Source of the DNA: Crossaster papposus
Lineage: Eukaryota; Echinodermata; Asteroidea; Velatida; Solasteridae
Length of the DNA stretch: 64,000 bases
Reading direction: 5' to 3'
Assembly: GCA_037893245.1 (NCBI GenBank)
Contig: JBAIAA010000252.1
Span: 402,501-466,500, forward strand
The position numbers and the translations under genes were made by a program. Positions 12,701 to 21,378 of this stretch are shown here, piece after piece. Position 1 is the stretch's first letter, and each line of letters begins with the position of its first letter. The notes beneath the pieces were generated by a model, which ran no database searches, was not told the DNA's origin, and saw only the letters and a list, made by a program, of their open reading frames with translations.

Positions 12701-15700
12701 TACTGTCATTAGCATCATTTCTATATTTTAAATCTTCTCCATTGCTTCCAAAACTTGTTGCTTCCAAAACTGACAACACCACATCGTAGTGAATTCTTTG
12801 TCTATGATACAAGTAAATTCCTTCATCTGATGTTACAGCCTCTTTTTCAAAGGTACTTGCAGCAAAAACATGCCACTTGCTTACATCTTCAAATGTATAA
12901 ATATCCGTACGTAGCATATGTGCCATCGCCATGATTTCAACCTCAGTAGCCCAGGTTCCACACTCAAACATTCTTTGTCTCATGACATATTCTTCCACAT
13001 TTACATAGCCTTGTCGCAGAAAACCATTAAATTTATCTCCATTTTTCAACAGATGATTAACAGTAGCCATTCTTAATTGCATATGGTTATCTTCAGTTCC
13101 TGACACAGCATATGAAATTGCCCTGAAAAAACAGTTGCCATCTCCTTTAATTCTCTTCACAGAATTCGGTCGTCCCATATCTTTGCATCTATCTGAAATC
13201 TCATTACAGTCAAGAGATACATGGCCCATTCGATGTTGTCTACAGAGTGCATTCTTGCTAGTATATGTCAGCGGGACAAACTTGAAACCTATTTGAGTCA
13301 CTCCCATGATTTCAACATCACTGCTACCATCTTCGTTATTATAACTCATTTCATGTAAACCATGTTGGTTACATTTCTTCAAATTATTTGAACCAATGAA
13401 TACTCCGGAGCCAGTACTTACTTCATCTACTTTTGTACTCTGATCACTACTTCCAAATAACAAATGATTTGTCTCCTGTATACTCCCATTAGTATCTTGT
13501 CTTGTCTCATCATCTAACCATACAGTGACACCGGTAATTTCAAACTGCTCATCGTTAGATAAATTCATAGATCTTGCTAAATCAGTACAATACCTGTGTA
13601 CATCCTGCCATGTAGCCACTGCTTTGAGTAAACTTCGGCCCTCAGCAACTTGGCAACCTTGGGGTGTTCTACTATGTGAATCAAAGATATAGTACATGCC
13701 GTTTTGAGAAATTACAACAAAGGTATTTCCATGGAAACATATAAAGCAGGCATAGTATTGCTGAACAATCTGTTCTAATGCACGATTCAATTGCATCATA
13801 TTAAATTCTCGCAAATTATTATCTTCTGCAAAAACACCACATACAGGTTCATGAAACCTCATCGTGAAATGATGGTTGAGCAAATCCAATTCACTTGGTA
13901 ATTCATTTATCAACAGGTATTGATTATTCACTGTTGAACTCCTAGATAAATGTCTGTATAACTCATTTCCAGTATTTAGTGCTGTATCGATATCACGGCA
14001 ACCCCAATCTTTCAAATCTTTTACTTTACTGTATAAGACACAGCTCAAACTGTTTGGCACACACTGTCTACCTGAGCTCCAACCAAATCTATGATCACCT
14101 TGATGAAAGCTTCCCTGTACAATCATTGTATTGGGTTCATTACGCTTTCTATCTCCACTGTAACTGTTTGCTCTACTACCTTCTGTTTTACCCTGCTGAC
14201 CTAATTGTTCTTGTCTCACTGATTTACACCTTTCATGTTGGACAGTTTTCTGGTTTTTGACGTCACTTTTGACATGCTTGTTAACTGGAACTTTCTGTAT
14301 TTTGTTTTCTTCACATTTCATTCTACAACTGTCATTGTCACGTGACAGTTCTCGTTTTCTACTTTTAACTCTGCACGTTGTTTTCTTTCTTTTTTCCAAC
14401 ATCACATCATCGCTGTCACTTTGCACATTCTTCGATCCGCAACTTTCTTTTTCGTTATTACTTTCTGGTCCAACACTGTCTTTAACCTTGTCATTTTTTA
14501 TACCTGATCGACTTTTCCTTCCAACAGGTTTTGACTCGCTAGTTTCACTATTATTAGCTGCGTCATCTTTTGGATTATCACCTTTCTTATTCCTTAGTGA
14601 ATAACCACCTTTCTGTTTATGTACCAATACCTCTTTGCCTTCAATCATTACTGTAACAAAACCACTTTCTTCGTTTCGTTTTGTATCACTTACAATTCTT
14701 TTCTTATTGTCTAGCTTCTTGTCCTTTCTGCACTTTGCACTTCCATACCTCCGACTGCCATCTTCAGTGCATGTGTCCTGATCAAACAAGTTGTCATCTG
14801 TTGGAATACCCAAATCACACAAAAGGGACTTAGAATAAGTACTTTTCCCACATTTTTGGCATATCCACGTCACAGCTTTGTTGGTTAATAGCTCCTCCAT
14901 CTTTGAAAAATTCATACATTTCACATGATACCAAATGGCACAGCCATCACATTGCACATTACTTTCAGACACCTTTATACTCTGATCACAGAACCAACAC
15001 TGCTTTTCATGAGTTTCACTCGCATTATCCATTCGATAAGTTTGACATGGCTCACTGCACTTTCCATTTCTGATATTTGATTTTTTCATCACATCCTTAC
15101 TATTTTTTACTGCATCTACTTCATCACCATGCCTATGATGTTTCTTATCATGTACCACATTAGTTGCTTTTTTCCTCTGTCTGCTTTTGTTTTGAGACTT
15201 ATTCAGATTACCCATGTTCTTGATAACAAAGTCAAGACTTCTTCGAGTATGTCCAAAGATGTTCTTTCTGACTTTTTCTTCTTGTCTTTTTTCTTCTTCA
15301 CTCAACCAGAACTCAACTACTTTCCCATTCTTCCGTCTATTATAGGATTCCCTGCACACTTCTCGTCTTCGCTTCTTGTGACTAATTTTCGTCTGTTTCT
15401 GCTTTCCGCCATATTGATGCTCATCTGCATTTTTTCTAATAACAGAGTGCTTGACCTTCAACAGATAATACAACTTTCTCATTGCTTTCTCGTCATGAAG
15501 TCTTTTCCTTGTCATGTTCAACACCCTATTTCTTCTCATTTCTTTTACTTTGTGGCAGACATTCACTTTCTTTACCTTGTTAGAATTCCTTTGTTTTTGT
15601 GGATTCTCTTCATCAGCCTCATCATTGCCCTTCGTTTGCTTCACACTCACACCAACGGTATTGAAGATCTTTGCTTTGACATTCACATTACCTGTAGATT

Positions 15701-16415
15701 GTAATACAACAAATCTCAAAAGTAACAATTGGTCTCTTCTTTCAACATTAGCTTTGGAACACACTTCACTCTCATGACTTTCTACATGATGTTCCATACA
15801 CCGACTCATCACTGCAACATTCTGTGGTTTCTCATTTGGTTTCTCATTGGGTTGGTTTTTTGTCTCATTTGGTTTGGTTTTTTTCTCAGTTGGTTTGGTT
15901 TTTTTCTCGGTTGGTTTGGTTTTTTTCTCGGTTGGTTTTGCTACCTTTTTGCTGTCCAGTGAACTAGTTGGAGGGCAGGCTGCATGCCCCGTTACCGAAG
16001 TAACGTCAACTAGCCAATCTGGGAATAGCGTCTGTCCTGCAAGGTCACACAGCCGTTTTTGTGACCAGGGTACTCTAAGAGTACACTCTTTCGAGTCAGA
16101 CTTCGGTGAGATACCCCAGCATGCTGGGATAGACAGACTTCCTTGAGGAGGAGCAAAACTCAAGGTATCGGAATTTTCACCAGGTGGTGAAGGCTCTCCG
16201 GGTAAGGGAGCACCAGGAAGAAACGAAATGGCAGATGAACCGGGTATGGAACGGTTACATATAGAGAAGTGTGAATGGGGAGATGAAATGGATGACGAGT
16301 CAGAACACATTACAATGACAGACAACGGAAACGTACATCGTTGGGATGAGCGGTCCATCACCAAACGCCGCATCGCATCTCTCCTCACTCGCTGGTTCAG
16401 CTGGTAGTACTTCAT
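6714..16415 (-). CDS. Helitron (Helentron/Helitron2-type) Rep-helicase-endonuclease polyprotein
   Basis: An uninterrupted 3233-codon frame encoding a rolling-circle transposase. Domains in order: PHD-type zinc finger (about 468-526); cysteine protease resembling herpesvirus tegument USP/C76 (C785, D912-S-H914); OTU protease (about 1085-1215, DGNC with C1095); basic region with repeats of about 17 residues (about 1240-1490); Cys-rich plus DUF6570-like region (about 1510-1650, LPKGGQHGVRG); acidic linker near 1743; Helitron Rep domain with HUH motif H2018-T-H2020 and two-tyrosine motif Y2218-VVS-Y2222-MSK; Pif1-like helicase with Walker A GGAGTGKS (K2577) and LIVDEISMVSH; C-terminal AP-like endonuclease (about 3020-3233: LTETW, YRPP, GDFNED, LDHVYV, SYHEAV). 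The EN domain is known from Helentron-type elements. All Rep and helicase key residues are present, so the copy looks young. The first 200 residues are doubtful: hairpin-rich and PTEKKTK repeats. A start at 15809 (MSRCMEHH) would leave 3031 residues. Confidence 0.93.
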   Translation of the reverse strand: MKYYQLNQRVRRDAMRRLVMDRSSQRCTFPLSVIVMCSDSSSISSPHSHFSICNRSIPGSSAISFLPGAPLPGEPSPPGENSDTLSFAPPQGSLSIPACWGISPKSDSKECTLRVPWSQKRLCDLAGQTLFPDWLVDVTSVTGHAACPPTSSLDSKKVAKPTEKKTKPTEKKTKPTEKKTKPNETKNQPNEKPNEKPQNVAVMSRCMEHHVESHESEVCSKANVERRDQLLLLRFVVLQSTGNVNVKAKIFNTVGVSVKQTKGNDEADEENPQKQRNSNKVKKVNVCHKVKEMRRNRVLNMTRKRLHDEKAMRKLYYLLKVKHSVIRKNADEHQYGGKQKQTKISHKKRRREVCRESYNRRKNGKVVEFWLSEEEKRQEEKVRKNIFGHTRRSLDFVIKNMGNLNKSQNKSRQRKKATNVVHDKKHHRHGDEVDAVKNSKDVMKKSNIRNGKCSEPCQTYRMDNASETHEKQCWFCDQSIKVSESNVQCDGCAIWYHVKCMNFSKMEELLTNKAVTWICQKCGKSTYSKSLLCDLGIPTDDNLFDQDTCTEDGSRRYGSAKCRKDKKLDNKKRIVSDTKRNEESGFVTVMIEGKEVLVHKQKGGYSLRNKKGDNPKDDAANNSETSESKPVGRKSRSGIKNDKVKDSVGPESNNEKESCGSKNVQSDSDDVMLEKRKKTTCRVKSRKRELSRDNDSCRMKCEENKIQKVPVNKHVKSDVKNQKTVQHERCKSVRQEQLGQQGKTEGSRANSYSGDRKRNEPNTMIVQGSFHQGDHRFGWSSGRQCVPNSLSCVLYSKVKDLKDWGCRDIDTALNTGNELYRHLSRSSTVNNQYLLINELPSELDLLNHHFTMRFHEPVCGVFAEDNNLREFNMMQLNRALEQIVQQYYACFICFHGNTFVVISQNGMYYIFDSHSRTPQGCQVAEGRSLLKAVATWQDVHRYCTDLARSMNLSNDEQFEITGVTVWLDDETRQDTNGSIQETNHLLFGSSDQSTKVDEVSTGSGVFIGSNNLKKCNQHGLHEMSYNNEDGSSDVEIMGVTQIGFKFVPLTYTSKNALCRQHRMGHVSLDCNEISDRCKDMGRPNSVKRIKGDGNCFFRAISYAVSGTEDNHMQLRMATVNHLLKNGDKFNGFLRQGYVNVEEYVMRQRMFECGTWATEVEIMAMAHMLRTDIYTFEDVSKWHVFAASTFEKEAVTSDEGIYLYHRQRIHYDVVLSVLEATSFGSNGEDLKYRNDANDSKSATKLNGKRRKRANKKQQQKKKREKSKEMYVQKGNKPKKDDPKQQKKMYNQNNYNKNAAKKKELLKEKYTNDSAFKTEKLNYLERRYHNNETHKINVLKYQKEKYSNNADFKEKAKNSARKMYRDNLEYKEKKITRGKTKYCDNAEYRAKLITKGKTKYCDNAEYREKLITKGKTKYHSDAAYRQAKINRAKCKYHGNASYKSKLIAKIKNKYRCITFYRTKLIQYGKKKYKTNNNYRKNMAERKNRRNMIDKAKRLNIAFVIKTFKESISNGPEYVCACCYKLLFKKQVVKCNMDKYKDQIVFTNKYLHACNDHCESRCMIAQSSRSRLWICYTCHRKLLVKKMPAEASVNNLNLMDIPEELACLNTLEEHLIAINVPFLKMVALPKGGQHGVRGPIVCVPSNITDTVKALPRPATNDQMIRVKLKRKLSYKGYYQYQFVSKQNVENALRYLQYNNKWFSHIEVNPDWDTPLCEEENDEMCKSENDAKGVDNESVTDEETDEETDDDRLRGMALDSCLQPTNIGQEILDQYFDDVMSVAPCEGNSPIRILMEKGNEAKCFPALFPVGQPIFDDEREVRVTLGRYLHNRLMNVDNRFAKSTQYIFYAQYLAEIQKVMSSVSIALRKGCDKKYNGDKVNASMINDKDQLKDILKSDSGYKFLKPIRGTPPYWQAAQKDVLAMIRQLGIPTWFCSFSAADMRWPEVINTILRQQGDSRDVKDLDWNEKCTILRSNPVTAARMFDQRFHTFLRDVILSRAEPIGKVKDYFYRVEFQQRGSPHTHCLFWIENAPKLEHDSNKKVVKFIDKYISCSLPSEKQDKELNEIISHVQVHSKKHSKSCKKKGTECRFNFPRPPSERTFITEPMPTGDENETTRSDENETNDGESSEKNKAKELLQSIWTAIQKPENEHMTTNELFASVNITQSDFENANDVLSCKTSLVHKRRPQDVWVNLYNPHLIRCWNANMDIQYICDAYACVAYVVSYMSKAEREMSILLSQAQAEAQKGNLDARQSMKQIGCVYLHNREVSAQEAVYRVCNLRLKEGSRKVEFIPVGENPIRMSKPLSIIQRTCDEDDSIWMTSRIDRYLARPKIDIFETMCLATFCSDYRVIYTNIVKTSRSPIYKLKNGLGHIQKRSRTDPAVIRFPRFSAEKCPEKYYQSILQLYLPYRVDVQLKPQQFESYEEFYSNGSIKICGVLKLVKNIVGNNRSLYEASAEAVDEAEEMLEKYGPQEDAWALIAPEAEMERLECAGKQKEQVEDGDSDSDIPDLKSIKDDSVKCTIEPHRLNVSKQEAMNLMRCLNVKQKEVFYKVRQWCLDKVNGENPEPFRVFVTGGAGTGKSHLIKCIYYEATRHFGRMMENPDDVSVLLTAPTGVAAYNIHGSTIHSALSITTNARLPYQPLGEEKISTLRHKLRQLQILIVDEISMVSHKLLCYIHGRLRQVKQSQNHNPFGNVSVLAVGDFYQLPPVKGKSLYQTGFTTDLWNDNFCKVELTDIMRQKDDAKFAEVLNRLRIRKKKESLQSDDKKLLQSRETGENWTDAVHIYPCNKEVDEYNTQTLFAKCSDSIKTCVVAKDFQKDAKSGKMIPLKKTVKKSSNTNLPDFLWLGVGARVMLTRNLDVSDGLVNGVFGTVIDIVMLSNDAQSPKSIKVKFDNENIGLKLKQQSSGNDVDTVSIEMVEDSFNKQCVRHQFPLKLAWACTAHKVQGMSLDKAVVCLTRTFSAGQAYVSLSRVVSLNGLVIEGFDEKYIYCNEAVADAMSKMALYIDNNEIKDDDCYNTSIAMHNIQGLHAHAMDLKANNEMMSCDFICLTETWTDKDFDCDMDMSDYTWYHQPRSISYDNASHVSCMLKEQSRGGVAVCGKKNRVFSRIHLPINNLEYIAFQLHAISNVSSVVVIVYRPPSYTLKEFVQVLKMLLNEIHKISNSCIVMGDFNEDIMKKESHVKTLMDNHGYKQCLSRATTEKATLLDHVYVKNVEDIHVHINPTYYSYHEAVIIRL
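11945..12520 (-). repeat. In-frame repeat encoding basic units of about 17 residues in the Helitron protein
   Basis: The frame encodes successive units of the form KxKYxxNAxYRxKLITKG, best preserved around 12160-12320 where three adjoining units are nearly alike. The repeat gives a very Lys/Arg-rich segment between the OTU domain and the Cys-rich region and could bind nucleic acid; that role is inferred. Confidence 0.75.
15838..15950. repeat. Minisatellite, 27-bp units (PTEKKTK repeat)
   Basis: Four to five copies of a GGTTTGGTTTTTTTCTCGGTTGG-like unit. Read on the minus strand in the Helitron frame they give KPTEKKT/KPNETKN/KPNEKPN repeats. This marks the boundary beyond which the Helitron frame stops looking like a typical protein. 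Confidence 0.7.
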
Positions 16416-16690
16416 CTTCTGTTGATACAGACAAAAACAATCCCTCAGATGTGCACTCTTGTATCCCTTTTATTTGCACACACAACATAAAAAAGTGTTC
16501 AAGTATTGATAACCATTCCCGAAGCCTCTGCCATAACAATGCAGACCACAGACACTAAACTTATAGCAAGGCCAGTTCCAGCCAAATATACAAATCGTAG
16601 TATACCCTCCTATAGTGCAGTTGCCATAAATTTGTCAGACCTTTCAAAACCTTTAAAAGTTTCCTGGACTGAAGGGTTTTGAAAGGTGAG
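15950..16690 (+). other. Unrecognised plus-strand open stretches
   Basis: Opposite the first 150-200 codons of the Helitron frame, the plus strand has protein-like stretches in different frames, for example one with MERLHIEKCEWGDEMDDE (from the ATG at 16228) and a 70-codon Ser-rich frame at 16346-16558. A third, shorter stretch from 16539 contains PVPAKYTNRSIPSYSAVA. I recognise no family. They may be chance or the remains of another element abutting the Helitron. Confidence 0.25.
15964..16142. other. Hairpin-dense segment (structured DNA or RNA)
   Basis: At least seven pairings lie within 180 nt. CTAGTTG (15964) pairs with CAACTAG (16007), enclosing GGGCA/TGCCC and GTTAC-CGAA-GTAAC. GTCTGTC (16030) pairs with GACAGAC (16132), enclosing GGTCACA/TGTGACC, GGGTA/TACCC, GTACTCT/AGAGTAC and the 14-nt palindrome CCCAGCATGCTGGG. 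On the minus strand the GTTAC hairpin has a C(UUCG)G tetraloop. The segment lies in the 5' part of the Helitron frame. Its function is unknown; a folded 5' leader or a transposition site are options. Confidence 0.55.
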
Positions 16691-18377
16691 AAAACTGTCT
16701 GACAAAAAAAAAAGACTTTGAGAAAAAAAACTCTCTGAACAAACTGGTGTGAGAAAAAGAAATACCTTTCAAATTTCCTGGACTATCAAGGGTTTTAAAA
16801 GGTGAGAAAACTGTCCGGCAAAAGGAACCTATGACAGATTTCGAAAGGTAAAACCTGAGACTAAAATACCTAAAGAGATAGGAAGCAACGATCGACTCCC
16901 ATTGTCACGCATTCGACCGTATCCTACAGAGTCTGATTCGCCTGTGCATCTTTCAACGACAGCGGCGCTATTCGCGTCCTGACATCCAACATTGCGACCA
17001 TAATCGAGAAATGCTAGCTCCAAAAACATGCGATATTTCGACGCATTTTTCACGACAAATAGTCAGCGAAGTTATAATTTTAATTGATGTAAGTTTCAAT
17101 CCGATAATTCTTTACATAAATATGTGCTTTGGGTTATATTAAGTTACGTATAAAAGAGAAAATAAACCGATACCGCGACGATGTTTCGTCGTTTTACTTT
17201 CGTGTGTCTTTGTATACGAATTCGGAAGTCCATATTTTCGGCGATGTTGCCCTTAAAAATGACCCATTTGTGCTTCAATTTACGCAATACTGGTGATATA
17301 TAATTTGTTTGTAGAAGCTGTTTCATAAAATTTGAACTTTGGACCGTGTCATGTACGTTTTTAAAACATTACCAGATTTTCAGGGAATCATCACAAAAAG
17401 TCCAGAAATCAGAAAAAAAATACGATTCTGTTCATTTATGATCTATATTTCACATTTTAAGTAAAAACTGTGACTAGTTTGCATCAATTAAAGTTGCAAT
17501 AATCATTAAAATATCAAAAACTAACAGGATAGATACATTTTAAATATGTTCCTGTGTGCACTCAATGCATTGAAAATAGAATATTATATTCCATATTCCT
17601 ATAATTTAGGTCAACAAATTGTGTATTTTGGGGCAAAAATGGTTTCCAACATGTTTCCAATGTGTATTTAAAAGGGTCGTGATGTTATACAAATACCTGG
17701 TTGTAATACTACATGTATTGCCTAGGTCTTTTTATTACCTTATTTAAAATGGATTGAATGTATTTTATGTATATTGTTTGTTACACAATGGACATTGGTA
17801 GTGTTTGCGTGATTTTTCTTTCGGTTTTGGGTCAAGATTTTCTTTGCCGTTATTTTCTGGTTCAACTTCAAGAATCTCATCGTTTTCGCTGCTTAGCCAC
17901 TCGTTTTCTGATCCGAGAATCTCCGCTTGTTCGGTGTCAGTCCAGTTGCCTTCTCTTAGAACATTATTTAAATCTATTTATGCCCAATTTACAAAGTCAT
18001 TTAGATCTGCTAGTGCCATGTCGCTTTTTAATACGAAGAGTTTTTTAATCACGTTGTTTACAAATAGCTGTCAAATTTCTGAATAGTCCGGGTCAGTAAA
18101 AGGTCGCCATAAAGTACTCTGAACATGCGCACAAACGCTCAACTCCTAATTTGGGCCGACGAAACAGAAGCGACTTGCTCGGCATCGAGTGGATCGCGTA
18201 ATTAGCATAACAATACCGCATAGGACGCTGTGCACAGACAGAGCCATCTGAAAGGTGTGGTAGTGCAATAGCAACAATTTCTGGAGCGTTTTGAAAAATT
18301 CATACTAACTTATTTATCTAGCCATTTTTCCCAGTAAGCAGATTTTGAATGGTTTTAAAAGGTCAACCATAGGAGGG
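16605..18377 (-). mobile_element. Candidate degenerate piggyBac-like element
   Basis: The left end CCCTCCTATAGT (16605) is matched inverted at the right end (ACCATAGGAGGG, ending 18377) with one mismatch. The second arm motif GACCTTTCAAAACC is echoed near both ends. The right flank is TTAA and the left flank TATA, which fits a decayed piggyBac TTAA target. A minus-strand frame at 17768-17976 (69 codons, one in-frame stop upstream) encodes an acidic stretch, ENEWLSSENDEILEVEPEN, followed by YQCPLCNKQYT. An acidic N-terminus near one terminus suits piggyBac transposases, but no catalytic core is visible and the TIRs are short, so the call is weak. Confidence 0.35.
16658..16824. repeat. Direct repeat of about 48 bp
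   Basis: Two copies, about 16661-16708 and 16775-16822, share TTTCCTGGACT, AAGGGTTTT and AAAGGTGAGAAAACTGTC in the same order. They sit just inside the left end of the candidate piggyBac-like element. Confidence 0.75.
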
Positions 18378-18980
18378 TTAATTAAATGGACTGCTGATCA
18401 CATACATCATCCATATTTATTGCGCTATCTTCACCGACGGATCAATTTGCTTCTAGCATCCTAATTTAACTTAAATTTGCCTTTAATTTAACTTCATTAA
18501 AAAACGAAGGATATTTCCAGTACATAGTCAATTGATGCCCAACCTTTTTAACTTTTCCAACTACATGTACAAGTACATGTATTTAATCACTGATTTGTAA
18601 AAGACAAGTACTAGACTTGGTAAACAAATTCTGCAATTCAACATAATTTCTCTAATCACAATTGATTTTTTTTAACACAATTTGTTTTTTATCAAATACA
18701 GTGCATCACATTTTGTTTGTTACCTTGACCCCAACAGTCAGGAATCCTCAAAATTCAATATCATATTGTTACTGTTAGTAATGTCAATGTACAGAATTAT
18801 TTCCCATTAATTTGTTAGCCTACTTCCAAAGTAAAATAACTTTCAGGGTCTCTGTTAATCAATAGGATTTGTACTATGCTTTCTTGAGGTCAATCTCTTT
18901 TACATTTTTAACCATTTGTTAAAAAAAAAAAAAAAAGTTTGAAATTTTCCAAAACAGTTATACTTATACATAACGATTTT
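18378..18980. other. Non-coding spacer
   Basis: AT-rich DNA with TACATGTA palindromes, an A run near 18920 and no recognisable gene. Confidence 0.5.
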
Positions 18981-19741
18981 GGGTCAACTCGTACCCGAGT
19001 CTACTCATGTCAACTCGTACCAGAGTCAACTAGTACGCGAGTCAACTCGTACCCGAGTCATTGTACTCTTCTCTTGTTAATAAAATTTCCTTCATCTTTT
19101 TAGTTTTACCATAGTAAAATTTGCTCAAATTTTTCTAAATTATATCTTTTTCTTTTCTTTTTCACTGAATAGCTATCGATACGGCCGCAATAATTTCTAA
19201 ACCCATTATTCCTTGACGTACATATAAAACAACATTTTTGGATCAAATTCACCACCTCTAAAATTTTATTTCATCCTGAGCAAATTAAAAAGTAGTACCG
19301 GTACACAATTTTAGTCATTTATCATTAAATATTTCTCGTACAGATATTGCTTTTAATTTAATTGGCGATCTCCTTGTATTAGGGGGTTCACCATTCAGTT
19401 GGGCCGTGTAAACAATTGAGGCCTGGTATAAAAGGAAAATCTCATTAAGGGCCGGTATAAAATGAAAATCAGACAAAACAGGTGCACTTTAGTCAACAAG
19501 TACTAATAATTATATTTAACAAGTGCAGAAGAAATTTAAATACTATTGATTTTGTTGTATGATTTTGTTGTAAAATTTGCCCGAGTCAACTCGTCTGTCA
19601 TGACGCTAAATGGACGCTACCTCTCCAACGCACATATTCACACACGAGGATACGACTCGACTCGGGTACGACTTGACTCGGGTGTAAAATTTGGGGTACG
19701 AGTTGGCTTGGGTACAAGTCGACTTGGGTACGAGTTGACCC
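18981..19741. mobile_element. Foldback element with repeat-bearing inverted ends
   Basis: The left end GGGTCAACTCGTACCCGAGT is matched inverted by the right end (GGTACGAGTTGACCC). Each end contains several further copies of the GTCAACTCGTACCCGA core: four at 18981-19060 and about five, some diverged, at 19580-19741. The flanks ATTTT (left) and ATTTC (right) could be a decayed 5-bp target duplication. No transposase is encoded. Confidence 0.75.
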
Positions 19742-21378
19742 ATTTCTATAACAGTAGATGCTCAAAAAACAAATAATAGTAACAGACTACCCATACAGTA
19801 CTCACTACATTATACATGTATGCCTACGATCACAAAACATTTCAGTACTCTAAGATCTGGTACCAGATATAAAAAAGCCAGCAAAAAATCAATACAAGGG
19901 CATACAACAATACTGTTAAATCGGCTTTCAATATTGATCATTTTCATTTCATTTTTAATTTTAATTTTTTAGATAGCTAAAACGGATTGATTGTTCTTGT
20001 TTATAAAAGATCACCCGGTGTTTAATAGGTTCAGCACTTTAGGCCAAATAAAAAACAATACCGGTTGATCGTCCTGATTTTTCCAAAAAAGGAGGAGGGC
20101 TTTTTTATTTTCTATTTTTTTTCCAAGAGGGCCGCCAAGTATTTCAATTCAAGCAAGCCACCAATTCTTCAGTTTGAAATCACCGCTAACTTTCTTTATA
20201 TCTATTTGTTGCATGAGTTAATGACTCTGTAAAAATAATGGATTAAATAATTCAAAGGATTACCCAAGCAACCTGAAAAACACAAAAAATGCAGAATACA
20301 TCAGACACCAAGACAGATTTGATCATGAACAAATACTTTTAAAAAAAATGACGTTGGTCATGTACCCGGCACGCCATAAAACGAATATTTGTAAAAAAAA
20401 AAAAAAAAAAAAAAATTAAATATCGAAAATAAAAAATAATAATAAAGGATGCGGCCTAAAAAAAAGATGCTTTTAACCCTAACTCCCTAGGGTGTGTTAA
20501 AATTCATATTGAATAGAAAATAGAGGATTCAGAATGATTCTGCGTTAATCTGACCATGGAGGAATATTAAAGAAGGAAACTTCTCCATGATCTGACAAAA
20601 AAAGAGGTGCGTGCATGGTTTGCTAGCTAGGGCCGATTTCGTCTGGTTTCGAATTGCGTGGTCATGTCAAGTACCCGCCGCACCTACAGACAGCTCATAA
20701 ATACTGCACGTTGTGCGACACTGCGACACGTAGCGTACTACATGTAGTACGCATTGCGACGCCTATGTACAGTACATGTAACATAATGTACATGTTTTGT
20801 ATATCATAATGGTACATGACATGATCATGTCTCAATTCACGTTTCATTTCATTACCCTTTTCCCAAATATATTTCCACATAATTAGTACGAATTCCACAT
20901 TCAAAGGTACAGTAAACATTTCCCCTTACAATCATTACAATAAAACCTAAAACAAATCCCGCTATGCAGAAAAACAATTCACAAACAACGTTTGATAATC
21001 ACTTTACCACCCTTACCTTTGGCGTTGAAGGACTGGTCTGGTACCGCGACCTTCCTCACAGCTCCTCGTCCACGTCCACACAGCATGCACAGCATACCAC
21101 TCCACCACATTGCACGCATCCTCGATTCCGTGGGCGCGTGCGCAAGCCTTCAATAGGATCGATCGCGCAAGGCGTAATGGCAAAAAGTGGCACAGCAAGA
21201 TCGTAGCCATGGTAACGAAGTTGCACTACACGTTATTTAAAAGTACGGTGCCCAATTAACACCACATATTTTGGGTAAAAGTAAAAAACGGAGACTTCTA
21301 ATTTTAAACTAGGCTCAACACTGTTAGCAGGTACTTGTGTTCCTGTAGATACATTGAAGTAATACATAAAGGAAACGC
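19742..21378. other. Non-coding DNA; CpG-richer toward 21.0-21.5 kb
   Basis: AT-rich with A and T runs (20400-20420). A perfect 20-nt palindrome, GCGTACTACATGTAGTACGC, lies at 20733-20752. From about 21020 GC and CpG content rise and the DNA is promoter-like, but no TATA box or established gene start can be assigned. Confidence 0.45.
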
